From the NCBI RefSeq assembly GCF_902364365.1, contig NZ_CABJDN010000002.1:682155-746154 (forward strand): a stretch of DNA of 64,000 bases, in the 5' to 3' direction. The stretch is from Bacteroides intestinalis. Lineage in GTDB: Bacteria > Bacteroidota > Bacteroidia > Bacteroidales > Bacteroidaceae. Below the pieces are notes generated by a model. The model was not told the origin of the DNA. It saw only the letters and a list, made by a program, of their open reading frames with translations, and did no database searches. Position numbers and translations under genes: made by a program. Positions 26,127 through 36,325 of the stretch are shown here, in pieces. How positions within the stretch are numbered: the first letter of the stretch is position 1; every line of letters begins with the position of its first letter.

Positions 26127-29100
26127 ATCTCTATACTCAGTAGGTGTCATTCCCATCTTCTGTTTAAAGCACTTACTGAAATAACGCGGATCATTGATGC
26201 CCACCATATAAGAAATCTGAGTCATGGAATACTCTCCGGTTTCAATGAACTGGACAGCGCGTTTAATACGCATTTCTTTGATAAACTCAATAGGAGCCAA
26301 TCCGGTCAGCGTCTTCAGCTTTTTGAAGAATACAGAACGGCTGACAGCCAACTCTTGCACCAGATCATCTACCACCAATTCACCATTATCCATATTCTTT
26401 TCCATCAGGTCTACCAGTTTATCCATAAACTTACGGTCGTTAGGAGACATTTCAGGACCTTTTTCTTCCACTGTTTCTTCTTCGGAAGTAGTGGCAGGAG
26501 CTCCAGTCATTAAGTTATCGCGATAAATGCCCTGCAGTTTCTGACGTTGAGTAAGCAGATTCTTTACACGTGCTTTCAGATAAGTGGCACTGAACGGTTT
26601 GGTAATATAGTCATCAGCTCCATACTCCAAGCCTTCCAGTTTGCTCTCAATAGAAGTTTTGGCTGTCAACAATACAATAGGAATATGGCTGGTCGTCATG
26701 TCCGCACGCAATTCACGAGTCATAGCTATACCATCCTTTTCGGGCATCATCACATCACTGATAATAATATCCGGTAAGAATTTCAAAGCTTTACTCCAAC
26801 CTTGCATACCATCTACAGCCTCCACAATCCTGTATTCGGAAGCAAAGATACTGCGCAAGAACAGACGGAGTTCTGAATTATCTTCCACAAGCAGCATCGT
26901 CCCTTTAGCATTTGTATCTTCTTCGGTCTCATCCGGAAGGCTTTCCTCTTCCGACTGATTGGGAACTTCACTAAGTATGTCCGTCACTTGTTCTACAACT
27001 CCCATACCCACAGTAGTATCATCCTGTAAGAATTCCACTGTTTTATCATAGTGCTCTTTTCCTTTCAGGAAATCTACTTTAAAACAACTCCCCTCGCCTA
27101 ATTTACTATCAACTGTAATAACTGCCTTGTGCATCTCCACCAGTTCTTTCACCAACGACAAACCAATGCCTGTACTGGACTGATTGAACAAGTTACGGTC
27201 TACCAGATTCTCAAAACGGACAAACAATGATTTCTTCTTATTATCCGCAATGCCTATTCCCTGATCTTCCACACCTACGGAAACCGTCTTTTCATCTTCA
27301 CGCACCAAAACTGTAATCATCTTCCCATTTGGAGTGTACTTAAAGGCATTGGAAAGCAGATTGAATACTATTTTCTCAAACTTATCAACGTCCACCCACA
27401 GATATAATTCCTCCTTCTCTGTTTCAAACAGGAAGTCTATCTGGTGTTCTTCGGCAACCGACTCAAAGTTTTCCATGATCTTACGGGTAAAAGCAACCAC
27501 GTTTATGCGTTGCACCTGCATCTTCATCTTCCGGTTCTGTATCTTCCGGAAGTCCAGAATCTGATTGATAAGCCTCAACATACGGTTCGTATTCCGTTCT
27601 ACCACCTGCAATTGCTCACGTGCATCAGCTGGAAGTTTCGTATTCGCTAGAACGTATTCCACAGGCCCTGAAATCAGAGTCAACGGAGTACGCAGTTCGT
27701 GAGAAATATCTGTAAAAAAGCGCAGCTTCATATCTGTCATTTGCTGCTCCACAGATACTTCATGTTTCAGACGATAAATGGTGAACAGGATATAAACAGC
27801 TGTCACAATAATCAGTATAACGAAAAGCACATACAGAAAGTAGGCAAACGGAGTTTCCCAGAAAGAAGGAAGAATCTCAATATTCAGTATGCGCGTATTT
27901 TCCGTCCACACTCCGTCTCCATTGGTCGAACGAACCTTAAAGATATAGTGTCCCTTCGGCAAGTTGGTATAGGTTGCAGCACGTTGCTTGCCAACAAAGT
28001 TCCAAGCTTTTTCAAAACCTTCCAAAATATAAGCATACTGAATTTCAGAAGGTGCGGAATAATCGAGTGCAGCGAACTGAATCGTGAAGATATTCTCCCG
28101 ATGGGATAATACCAGTTCTCTCGTATCATCCAAACCTTGTTTCAGAACCGAACCTTGTCCCGGCTGTACATCCTCATTAGCTATTAATAATTTGGAAAAA
28201 ACAATCGGCGGTACATAGTTACTTTTACAAATAGAATCCGGATTAAAGTAAAAGATACCTGTATTAGCTCCGAAAAGTATATTTCCCGAAGCCGTATATT
28301 CCGAAGCCGCCTCACTGAAACGTGCACGGAAGAAAATCTCTTTATCCGCATAGTTTTCAAACGTCTCTTCAGAAGGAATAAATTTGCTTATGCCATTCTC
28401 AGAACTCAACCACAAATAACCGTTCTTATCTTCCTGTATGGAAAGCAGCACATCCGAAGGGAGTCCATCTTGCACTGTATACGATTTGAAAGTGGCATTA
28501 CCATTGCCGTCCAATGACACCAGTTTATTCAGTCCGCCACCAAAAGTTGCAATGAAGAGTTCCTGATTACGGGTCGACACAATCCAGTGTACATCATTAT
28601 TGCTCAGACAATGCTCATTATCCGGAACACGCAGGAAATGATGAAACTTCACATCTTCGGGATTTTTGAAGCCGGCATCTATCATCAGTGCACCAATGGT
28701 AGTCCCTATCCAGATATGTCCTTTATGGTCTCCTGTAATAAAACGGGCTTTGTAACAATAGTCAATGGGATATCCTTTCAGATTATTACGGTGGTTCACA
28801 AAGATTTCCTTTCCACCCTGATCACGTGTCATATAGTTTATTCCACCGGCAAAAGTAGCTATCCAGATACGTCCGTGACTATCTTCATATACACAGTAAA
28901 CATTGTCGTCACTCAAACTATAAATATCCTCTTCCTGATGCTGATAACGAGTCAACTTATAGTGCAATCCATCTTTTTGCTTCTCGGCTTTCACCAGACC
29001 ATCCCCTTTCGTTGCAATCCAAAGATTTTGTTTGCTATCCTGCAAAATGAAATAGACATTACCACGCAATGGAGTACCACTGTGCGACACTGTACCATTT

Positions 29101-30563
29101 TCAGTCAAATAACCTTTATCTACGCGTTTCTTATCATATACCCGTAATTTTCCATCTTTCAAACCTACCCATAAATTCTGATCCATATCTTCACAAAGGG
29201 CACGAACCTCATTACTCAAAGACTCATAATCATGTGGCATGGGAGTCATCACACGGAACTGAGATGGCCGGAAGGTCACTTTTTCCAGTCCTTTAGAATG
29301 CGTACACATCCATAAATCACCCTGTCGGTCAGAAAAAGCTGCATGAATTTTATTAGAGAAACGCCAATCACTTCCTGACAGACTATTATAGAATGGATGT
29401 AAGCTATTGCTTTTCCGATCAAAATATGAAAATCCGCCCCCATAAGGATGTACCCACAGTACACCATTAATATCCTCATGAATATGAAAAGCCGGACGCG
29501 AGCGGTCAGTGCTGGTAGGCTCCACCGGTACTTTCTCATGTTTCAGGATCCGTGTACGCGGATTGAAGTGCACCACTGTACCCGGAATATGCTGTTCAAA
29601 CCAGACCTCGGACGCCTTATCTACATAAACCGAGTGAATAGATGCATTTGGAAAGTGGGAAGCCGGAAAATGTTCTATCGCTTTCGTCTTAGGTTGATAT
29701 GAGAAAAAACCATCTTTCGCAGTAGTAAATATCAGTTCATTACCCTCCACGCTATTGATAGAAACAATACGGGAAGATGCAGGCAAATTCTGCAACTGAA
29801 ATTGTCCATTTTCCTTCTGATAGCACCACACACGTCCGTTATCCGAACCAAAATAGATTTCTGAATCATATTCCAGACAGGAATAAAAAGCTTGCCCTCC
29901 TTTCTTTTCCCGTTCAGCAGCATCTACAAAATAAGATGCCGGAGTAGTCTGTCCTGCTGCCAACATTCCCAATCCATTATCAGACAATATCCATTCATTA
30001 CCCGAAAGGTCTTCATATACCCCAAAAACACGAGTGGCAGAGAATTGTCCTGATTGAGCGGAATACCATTGTGAAGTCAAACTATAATCTTCTGGGTTCG
30101 TAGCTATGCGAATGGCGCCTTCCGTTTCGGTTAGCAACCAAACCGCGCCACCTGGAAGAGCTTCTATCTTCGTGACATTGACTGCACTGCCCCTTTCGCC
30201 TTCAGCCGGAACACGCTCAAATGCTTCCGTACGCGGATCAAAACGATAAGCATGATTATCATAAGTCTGTAGCCAAAGGAAGCCATACTTATCCTCCACC
30301 ATATGGTCTACACGATTATGGCTCAACACGATACGATTATCGAGCCGTGCCTTATATGTTTTAAATGAATAACCATTGAACTTATTAATACCATCCCAAG
30401 TAGCAAACCACATATTCCCTTTACGATCTTGCAGGATACTCATTACTGTATTTTGAGAAAGTCCGTCTTCAGACGAATAATGGGTAAAGAAACAATCCGG
30501 TTGTGCTTTTACTGATAATACACACACCAACCCAACTATCAGATATAAGATTTTTTTCATCAT
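26109..30563 (-). CDS. hybrid two-component system regulator (HTCS1)
   Basis: HTCS proteins put sensor kinase and response regulator in one chain. They bind a glycan fragment in the periplasm and activate nearby PUL genes. The 1484 residues contain a signal peptide, Reg_prop propeller repeats to about 770, a Y_Y_Y domain at about 800-890, a membrane helix near 905-930, and a HisKA domain with His955 in SHELRTP. These are followed by a HATPase with NLLSNAFKYTP, a receiver with Asp1270 in SDVMMPEKDG, and an AraC-type HTH at about 1385-1480. All key residues are present. By position it should control the plus-strand GH28-GH140 locus, but control of the second locus cannot be excluded. Confidence 0.96.
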   Translation of the reverse strand: MMKKILYLIVGLVCVLSVKAQPDCFFTHYSSEDGLSQNTVMSILQDRKGNMWFATWDGINKFNGYSFKTYKARLDNRIVLSHNRVDHMVEDKYGFLWLQTYDNHAYRFDPRTEAFERVPAEGERGSAVNVTKIEALPGGAVWLLTETEGAIRIATNPEDYSLTSQWYSAQSGQFSATRVFGVYEDLSGNEWILSDNGLGMLAAGQTTPASYFVDAAEREKKGGQAFYSCLEYDSEIYFGSDNGRVWCYQKENGQFQLQNLPASSRIVSINSVEGNELIFTTAKDGFFSYQPKTKAIEHFPASHFPNASIHSVYVDKASEVWFEQHIPGTVVHFNPRTRILKHEKVPVEPTSTDRSRPAFHIHEDINGVLWVHPYGGGFSYFDRKSNSLHPFYNSLSGSDWRFSNKIHAAFSDRQGDLWMCTHSKGLEKVTFRPSQFRVMTPMPHDYESLSNEVRALCEDMDQNLWVGLKDGKLRVYDKKRVDKGYLTENGTVSHSGTPLRGNVYFILQDSKQNLWIATKGDGLVKAEKQKDGLHYKLTRYQHQEEDIYSLSDDNVYCVYEDSHGRIWIATFAGGINYMTRDQGGKEIFVNHRNNLKGYPIDYCYKARFITGDHKGHIWIGTTIGALMIDAGFKNPEDVKFHHFLRVPDNEHCLSNNDVHWIVSTRNQELFIATFGGGLNKLVSLDGNGNATFKSYTVQDGLPSDVLLSIQEDKNGYLWLSSENGISKFIPSEETFENYADKEIFFRARFSEAASEYTASGNILFGANTGIFYFNPDSICKSNYVPPIVFSKLLIANEDVQPGQGSVLKQGLDDTRELVLSHRENIFTIQFAALDYSAPSEIQYAYILEGFEKAWNFVGKQRAATYTNLPKGHYIFKVRSTNGDGVWTENTRILNIEILPSFWETPFAYFLYVLFVILIIVTAVYILFTIYRLKHEVSVEQQMTDMKLRFFTDISHELRTPLTLISGPVEYVLANTKLPADAREQLQVVERNTNRMLRLINQILDFRKIQNRKMKMQVQRINVVAFTRKIMENFESVAEEHQIDFLFETEKEELYLWVDVDKFEKIVFNLLSNAFKYTPNGKMITVLVREDEKTVSVGVEDQGIGIADNKKKSLFVRFENLVDRNLFNQSSTGIGLSLVKELVEMHKAVITVDSKLGEGSCFKVDFLKGKEHYDKTVEFLQDDTTVGMGVVEQVTDILSEVPNQSEEESLPDETEEDTNAKGTMLLVEDNSELRLFLRSIFASEYRIVEAVDGMQGWSKALKFLPDIIISDVMMPEKDGIAMTRELRADMTTSHIPIVLLTAKTSIESKLEGLEYGADDYITKPFSATYLKARVKNLLTQRQKLQGIYRDNLMTGAPATTSEEETVEEKGPEMSPNDRKFMDKLVDLMEKNMDNGELVVDDLVQELAVSRSVFFKKLKTLTGLAPIEFIKEMRIKRAVQFIETGEYSMTQISYMVGINDPRYFSKCFKQKMGMTPTEYRDKGLKK

Positions 30564-30613
30564 AACAGGCTTATTCTATGCGGTAAAGATACGTATTTCA
30601 TAGAAAAATCATG

Positions 30614-30621
30614 TATCTTTG
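30614..30621 (+). promoter_or_regulatory. -7 box for esterase 1 in a divergent promoter region
   Basis: TATCTTTG lies 24 bases before the ATG at 30646. On the other strand TATCTTTA (30583-30590) could serve HTCS1. The two divergent starts share only 82 bases. Confidence 0.5.
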
Positions 30622-30645
30622 TTTAGATTTTAACAACCACTGACC

Positions 30646-31800
30646 ATGAAACGCATTACAACCATTTTCCTAATAGTTCTCTTCGGACATCTTGGCATGA
30701 TTGCACAAACCGACACCACTACCTATGGTGTTGTAAAAAATATGCCTGTCTTCTATGAGCAACTGAAACAGCAACTTACCTTTCCGATGGCATGGGGAAA
30801 TTCCCCTGTCCGCAAATTTGAGACATGGCGTACCCAGGCACGGGAAACCTTATTAGACTGTATGCAGAATTTGCCCCCTGCTCCCGCTGATTATGCCATG
30901 GAAGTAATCGCTACTAAACAACGCAATGGATATAAAGCTCAAAAAATACTATTTAATGTATCAGAATGGTGCCGCATCCCCGCCTATCTGCTAATACCTG
31001 ACGGTGAAGGCCCTTTCCCGGCAGTCGTTATGCTGCACGACCATGGTGCACACTTTTCCATTGGTAAAGAAAAAATGGTTCGTCCATTCGGAGTAAGTAC
31101 CGAAGTCATGGCAGATGCAGATGACTGGGCATCCCGTTGCTACGACGGACAATATACAGGAGACTATTTTGCCGAACACGGTTATGTAGTACTCTCCATT
31201 GATGCCTTATTCTGGGGAGATCGCGGACGGAAAGAAGGAGTGAACTATGACGGACAACAGGCATTAGCTTCCAACTTTCTGCAAATGGGGAGTTCATGGG
31301 GAGCATTCATCCAAATAGATGATGTACGAAGTGCAGAATTTCTGGCTTCACTCCCATGTGTGAATAAGAATAAAGTAGGTTGCGCAGGTTTTTCGATGGG
31401 AGCCTATCGTTCATGGATGCTCGCTGCAATCACCGATTGCATAAAAGCCTCCGCATCCATCTGCTGGATGAACACTACCGAGTATCTGATGACACTAACC
31501 AACAATCAGAACAAAGGGGGATCAGCCTATTCTATGTTGATACCCAACCTGCGTCGCTATCTGGACTACCCGCATACGGCAAGCATTGCGTGCCCGAAAC
31601 CAACTTTATTTTTTAACGGAAGCCAGGACAAGCTATTCCCAGTAGAAGGTGTGAAAGATGCATATAACATCATGCAAACAGTTTGGCAAAGCCAGAAAGC
31701 ATCCGACCGCCTGATTACTAAAATATGGGAAGAGAAGCACTTCTTTAACAAGGAAATGCAGAAAGAGACATTGGAATTTTTCGATAAATGGCTGAAATAA
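30646..31800 (+). CDS. secreted alpha/beta-hydrolase esterase (paralogue 1)
   Basis: The 384-residue product has a signal peptide ending at MIAQ and a dienelactone-hydrolase or acetyl-esterase type alpha/beta fold. The triad is Ser250 in GFSMGA, Asp328 in GSQDKLF and His365 in EEKHFF. An oxyanion-region motif LHDHGAHF lies near residue 130. It probably removes acetyl groups from pectic sugars, inferred from fold and context. It is divergent from HTCS1 and 21 bases upstream of HTCS2, so it may be co-transcribed with HTCS2. A clear paralogue lies at 36326-37477. Confidence 0.85.
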   Translation: MKRITTIFLIVLFGHLGMIAQTDTTTYGVVKNMPVFYEQLKQQLTFPMAWGNSPVRKFETWRTQARETLLDCMQNLPPAPADYAMEVIATKQRNGYKAQKILFNVSEWCRIPAYLLIPDGEGPFPAVVMLHDHGAHFSIGKEKMVRPFGVSTEVMADADDWASRCYDGQYTGDYFAEHGYVVLSIDALFWGDRGRKEGVNYDGQQALASNFLQMGSSWGAFIQIDDVRSAEFLASLPCVNKNKVGCAGFSMGAYRSWMLAAITDCIKASASICWMNTTEYLMTLTNNQNKGGSAYSMLIPNLRRYLDYPHTASIACPKPTLFFNGSQDKLFPVEGVKDAYNIMQTVWQSQKASDRLITKIWEEKHFFNKEMQKETLEFFDKWLK

Positions 31801-31821
31801 ACTCTCATTTATTATCTAATC

Positions 31822-34800
31822 ATGAAGCACATCTGGATACTATTTATATTTTGCATAGCCTGCAATAGCCTGTGCATGGGACAGCTACCACATACTTTCA
31901 CACAATATACTTCAGAGGATGGACTTGCACAAAAAACCATACAGGGAATCATGCAAGATCATAAAGGAGTTATGTGGTTTGCCACATGGGATGGACTCTA
32001 TAAGTTCGATGGATATACATTCAAGAACTATAAAGCACACCCGGGCGATAGTATCGGATTAAGTAATAACCGTCTGGACAATATAAAAGAAGATAAATAC
32101 GGATATATCTGGGTGCGAAGTTATGACCATCAGGTATACAGATTTAATCCAAGAACGGAACAATTCCAGGCAATCCCTTACGAGAACTATTTATCACAAG
32201 ATATATATGTACTTCCATGCGGAGATGTCTGGGTGGTTACCATACAGAATGAACTAATTCGTATAACCATTCATCCGGATACTCAGGAGATGAAAGCCAC
32301 TAACTTTTTCAAATCCCACCAAATTTCATATTCAGAACGAATTAATCTCATCTTCCAGGATAAACAACAAAACCAGTGGATATTAACAGAGAATGGCTTG
32401 TATCGACTGAGTCAAAAAAATGGTGAAGAAAAGTTATCCCCCTATTTTGTCACCCCCTCAATAAAAGACAAGCAGCCTTTTTATGATGCATTAGAAAATG
32501 AATATGCACTTTACTTCACTTCCAAGCGAGGATGCATCTACGAATATCATTCCAATAATGGTCAGTTCTCAAGACAAGAACTCACCACTCACTCCTCCCT
32601 TAAAATTATCCGGCAATTAAAGCATGATAAACTATTTATCGGCACAGCCACCGATGGCTTCTTTATTCACGAGCAAAGAAGCAAAACCTCCCGCCATTAC
32701 AACACTGCCACCCACCCTTCACTGAAAGATAACCAGGTAAAAGAAGTGTATGTCGATTCCAATGGTGAAGTGTGGATGCGTTTGAAAATAAAAGGAGTCA
32801 CCCACTTTAATCCAGAGAATGAACAATTTGATTTCTTCATTCTGAAAGATAAATACGGAAAAGATGTTGTTGACTCCCGACCTGAAATGTATATCTATGA
32901 AGATATAAATGGTGCTTTATGGATACACCCTTCCGGTGGTGGATTTGCTTGGTATGATCGTAAAAACAATCGTATAAAACCCTTCTATAACCCATCCTTG
33001 CAATCCGGGTGGAGCACCGACAATAAAGTCACAGCTATTTTTACCGATAAACAAGGTAATCTATGGTTAGGATCATATGGTAATGGACTGGAAAAAGTTT
33101 CTTTCAATACCAATCACTTTCATCTTTTGACAGCAGCTCCTGATGATCCGGAATTTCCAGGTAGTAATATTCGCGCCATTTATCAAGATCGTGACGGATA
33201 CATATGGACTGGAAATAAAGATAAAATAGTACGAGTCTATGATCAAAAACAACGTTACATAGGCAATCTCACTGCACAAGGAACGATTTCTCCTCATAGC
33301 ACAGATGAATTAGGCATTGCTTATGCCATTATGCAAGATCATGAAGGAACAATCTGGATTGGCACCAAGGGTAATGGTTTGATTGCAGCCAAACCTCAAA
33401 GTAAACCATTGACCTATCACCTTACCCAATATACGACTGACACCAACAATGTATATAGCCTAAGCGGCAATGAAATCTACAGTTTATATGAAGATAAACA
33501 GCAACGAATCTGGATTGCAACATTTGAAGGCGGAATAAACTATTTGAAAAAAGAAGCGAATGAAAAGCCTGTCCAATTCATTAATTACCGAAACCGCTTA
33601 AAGAATTACCCTATCACTCAATGTTATCGTACCCGTTTCATCACCTCTGATGTTAAAGGAAATATTTGGATAGGCAGTGCTACAGGGTTACTGATGTGTG
33701 AAGGTAATTTCAATGAACCGGAGAAAATCACTTTCCATCGTTATAGCCGTATACCAGGTAATCCACAAAGCCTCAGCAATAACGATGTACATAATATCTT
33801 CTTCACTCAAAAAGGTGAAATGTACGTTGCAACATTTGGAGGTGGTCTCAATAAATTACTCTCACTCAATAAAGAACAAGCTACATTCAAAGCCTACACG
33901 ATGAAAAACGGACTCCCGTCGGATGTTCTGTTATCTATCGAAGAAGACAAAGACGGCAATTTATGGTGTGCCACAGAAGAAGAACTCTGTAAATTCATTC
34001 CTACAACAGAAAAGATCATAAACTACCCTTCCAGAGTTTTTCCAAGACGAATTTCCTTTAATGAAGGAGCTGCATTACGGGCGCACTCTGATCATCTGAT
34101 GTTTAACACAGTCAAGGGGATCCTCTGTTTCTTCCCGGATTCAATCCATACAAGTACTTATATTCCCCCTATCATCTTTACCCGCCTCCAACAAGCGGAA
34201 AAAACGGTAACACCCGGAGAAGGCAGCATATTGTCCACCCATATCGATGATACCCGACTCCTAACATTACCTCACGATAAAAATGCTTTTAGTATTCAGT
34301 TTGCAGCACTGGATATGAAATATCCTAATAACATTTCATATTCTTATCAGTTGGAAGGGTTTGAAAAAAACTGGAATGAAATAGGCAATCAACGAACTGC
34401 CACTTACACCAATCTTCCTAAAGGACATTATACTCTGAAAGTCCGTTCCACAAATAGCGACGGCGTATGGGTAGAAAACACACGTACATTAGCCATCACT
34501 GTACTTCCCTCTTTCTGGGAAACCCCATGGGCGTATCTGCTTTATATACTCTTTATCCTATTAATCATTTTTATAGCTGCCTATATTCTCTTTACCATCT
34601 TCAGACTTAAACATAAAGTTACTGTAGAACAAGAGATATCAGATATCAAATTACGTTTCTTTACGAACATCTCTCATGAATTACGTACCCCGTTGACTCT
34701 GATTGCCGGCCCCATAGAGCAAGTCTTGCAGCATGGCAAGTTAGAGGATGAAGAACGAGAACAATTGGTTTTAGTAGAACGTAATACAAACCGAATGCTA

Positions 34801-36234
34801 CGCCTTGTCAACCAGATACTGGACTTCCGCAAAATCCAGAATAAGAAGATGAAAATGAAGGTGCAGCAAATCGATCTTATCCCGTTTACCCGGCAGATAA
34901 TGGAAAGTTTCAACAAGCTGGCGGACGAACATCAGATGGATTTCGGAATGACTGCACAAACTTCGCAGATCAAAATATGGGCTGACCCGGATAAATTAGA
35001 GAAAATATTATTTAATCTGTTATCAAATGCATTCAAATATACTCCCCAGGGTAAGCAGATTAAAGTAAGTATACAGGAGGGAGAAACTGATGTAACGATT
35101 GCAGTGGAAGATCAAGGTATCGGCATTGCCGAAAACAAACAAAAATCTTTATTTATCCGCTTTGAGAATCTTGTAGATAAAAATCTATTCAACCAGGCCA
35201 GCACCGGTATCGGACTTTCACTCGTTAAAGAATTGATCGATATGCATCATGGTACAATCAGCATCCAAAGCAAACCTGGCGAAGGAAGTTGCTTCACTAT
35301 CAAACTTCCCAAAGGAAAAGAGCATTTTGACGAAACTGTTGAATTCATCCTATCCGATTATGTTATAACTGATATTGTTCCGGGATATATGAATACCTCG
35401 TTATCCTCTCTTGCAGAAAGTGAAGAAACAAACCTGAACCATGAAAAAGAAACGATTCTGATTGTAGAGGATAATCAGGAACTACGCTTCTTCATAAAGA
35501 CTATCTTTATTCAACATTTCAATGTGATAGAAGCAGAAAATGGAAAAATAGGATTAGAGAAGAGTAAGAAATATCTGCCGGATATTATTATCAGTGACGT
35601 GATGATGCCCGAAAAGGATGGAATTGAAATGGTACGCGAACTGCGGGAAGAGATGAATACCAGCCATATTCCTATTGTAATGTTGACAGCCAAATCTACT
35701 ATCGAAAGTAGAATAGAAGGTATGAAATCAGGAGCAGACGACTATATAACCAAACCCTTCAGTGCTGCCTATCTGAAAGCGCGAATTTTCAACCTGGTTG
35801 ACCAGCGCAAGAAGCTGCAAGCATTATTCTGTGCAAGCCTGCTGCCCACATCTACCAGCCAACAACCGAACTATGAAAAAGAAGAGAGACCACCCTCCTT
35901 ATCCGCCAACGACCGGAAATTCATAGATAAAGTTATGGAGACAATAGAGAAACATCTGGATAATGGTGACCTCATGGTTGAAGATATTGCCAACGAAGTA
36001 AATATGAGCCGTTCTGTATTCTTTAAGAAACTGAAAACACTGACAGGCCTGTCTCCTGTAGAATTTCTAAGGGAAATACGCATGAAACGTGCCGCCCAAC
36101 TAATAGAAACTGATGAATATAATATGGCTCAGATAGCTTATATGGTGGGACTAAATGATTCCCACTATTTCAGTAAATGCTTTAAGCAACAATATGGCAT
36201 GACGCCGACAGAATATAAAGAAAGCCGGAAATAA
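31822..36234 (+). CDS. hybrid two-component system regulator (HTCS2)
   Basis: This is a second complete HTCS of 1470 residues with the same architecture as HTCS1. It has a signal peptide, Reg_prop propellers, a Y_Y_Y domain, a membrane helix at about 902-926, His952 in SHELRTP, a HATPase with NLLSNAFKYTP, a receiver with Asp1259 and a C-terminal AraC HTH (VNMSRSVFFKKLKTLTGL). The kinase-to-HTH half is very similar to HTCS1, while the periplasmic propellers diverge more, so the two probably sense different fragments. It converges on the minus-strand esterase-SusD-SusC operon, its likely target. Confidence 0.96.
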   Translation: MKHIWILFIFCIACNSLCMGQLPHTFTQYTSEDGLAQKTIQGIMQDHKGVMWFATWDGLYKFDGYTFKNYKAHPGDSIGLSNNRLDNIKEDKYGYIWVRSYDHQVYRFNPRTEQFQAIPYENYLSQDIYVLPCGDVWVVTIQNELIRITIHPDTQEMKATNFFKSHQISYSERINLIFQDKQQNQWILTENGLYRLSQKNGEEKLSPYFVTPSIKDKQPFYDALENEYALYFTSKRGCIYEYHSNNGQFSRQELTTHSSLKIIRQLKHDKLFIGTATDGFFIHEQRSKTSRHYNTATHPSLKDNQVKEVYVDSNGEVWMRLKIKGVTHFNPENEQFDFFILKDKYGKDVVDSRPEMYIYEDINGALWIHPSGGGFAWYDRKNNRIKPFYNPSLQSGWSTDNKVTAIFTDKQGNLWLGSYGNGLEKVSFNTNHFHLLTAAPDDPEFPGSNIRAIYQDRDGYIWTGNKDKIVRVYDQKQRYIGNLTAQGTISPHSTDELGIAYAIMQDHEGTIWIGTKGNGLIAAKPQSKPLTYHLTQYTTDTNNVYSLSGNEIYSLYEDKQQRIWIATFEGGINYLKKEANEKPVQFINYRNRLKNYPITQCYRTRFITSDVKGNIWIGSATGLLMCEGNFNEPEKITFHRYSRIPGNPQSLSNNDVHNIFFTQKGEMYVATFGGGLNKLLSLNKEQATFKAYTMKNGLPSDVLLSIEEDKDGNLWCATEEELCKFIPTTEKIINYPSRVFPRRISFNEGAALRAHSDHLMFNTVKGILCFFPDSIHTSTYIPPIIFTRLQQAEKTVTPGEGSILSTHIDDTRLLTLPHDKNAFSIQFAALDMKYPNNISYSYQLEGFEKNWNEIGNQRTATYTNLPKGHYTLKVRSTNSDGVWVENTRTLAITVLPSFWETPWAYLLYILFILLIIFIAAYILFTIFRLKHKVTVEQEISDIKLRFFTNISHELRTPLTLIAGPIEQVLQHGKLEDEEREQLVLVERNTNRMLRLVNQILDFRKIQNKKMKMKVQQIDLIPFTRQIMESFNKLADEHQMDFGMTAQTSQIKIWADPDKLEKILFNLLSNAFKYTPQGKQIKVSIQEGETDVTIAVEDQGIGIAENKQKSLFIRFENLVDKNLFNQASTGIGLSLVKELIDMHHGTISIQSKPGEGSCFTIKLPKGKEHFDETVEFILSDYVITDIVPGYMNTSLSSLAESEETNLNHEKETILIVEDNQELRFFIKTIFIQHFNVIEAENGKIGLEKSKKYLPDIIISDVMMPEKDGIEMVRELREEMNTSHIPIVMLTAKSTIESRIEGMKSGADDYITKPFSAAYLKARIFNLVDQRKKLQALFCASLLPTSTSQQPNYEKEERPPSLSANDRKFIDKVMETIEKHLDNGDLMVEDIANEVNMSRSVFFKKLKTLTGLSPVEFLREIRMKRAAQLIETDEYNMAQIAYMVGLNDSHYFSKCFKQQYGMTPTEYKESRK

Positions 36235-36239
36235 AATTT

Positions 36240-36292
36240 CCCCATGTTCTGTATTAAAAGCATTCGCACATCCTTAATACAGAACATAGGGG
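36240..36292. terminator. bidirectional terminator between HTCS2 and esterase 2
   Basis: CCCC-A-TGTTCTGTATTAA (36240-36257) pairs with TTAATACAGAACA-TA-GGGG (36274-36292) around a 16-base loop. It lies between convergent genes and can act on both transcripts. T runs are short. Confidence 0.75.
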
Positions 36293-36325
36293 TATCTTAT
36301 GAAATAGTCAATCTCTATAAAACAA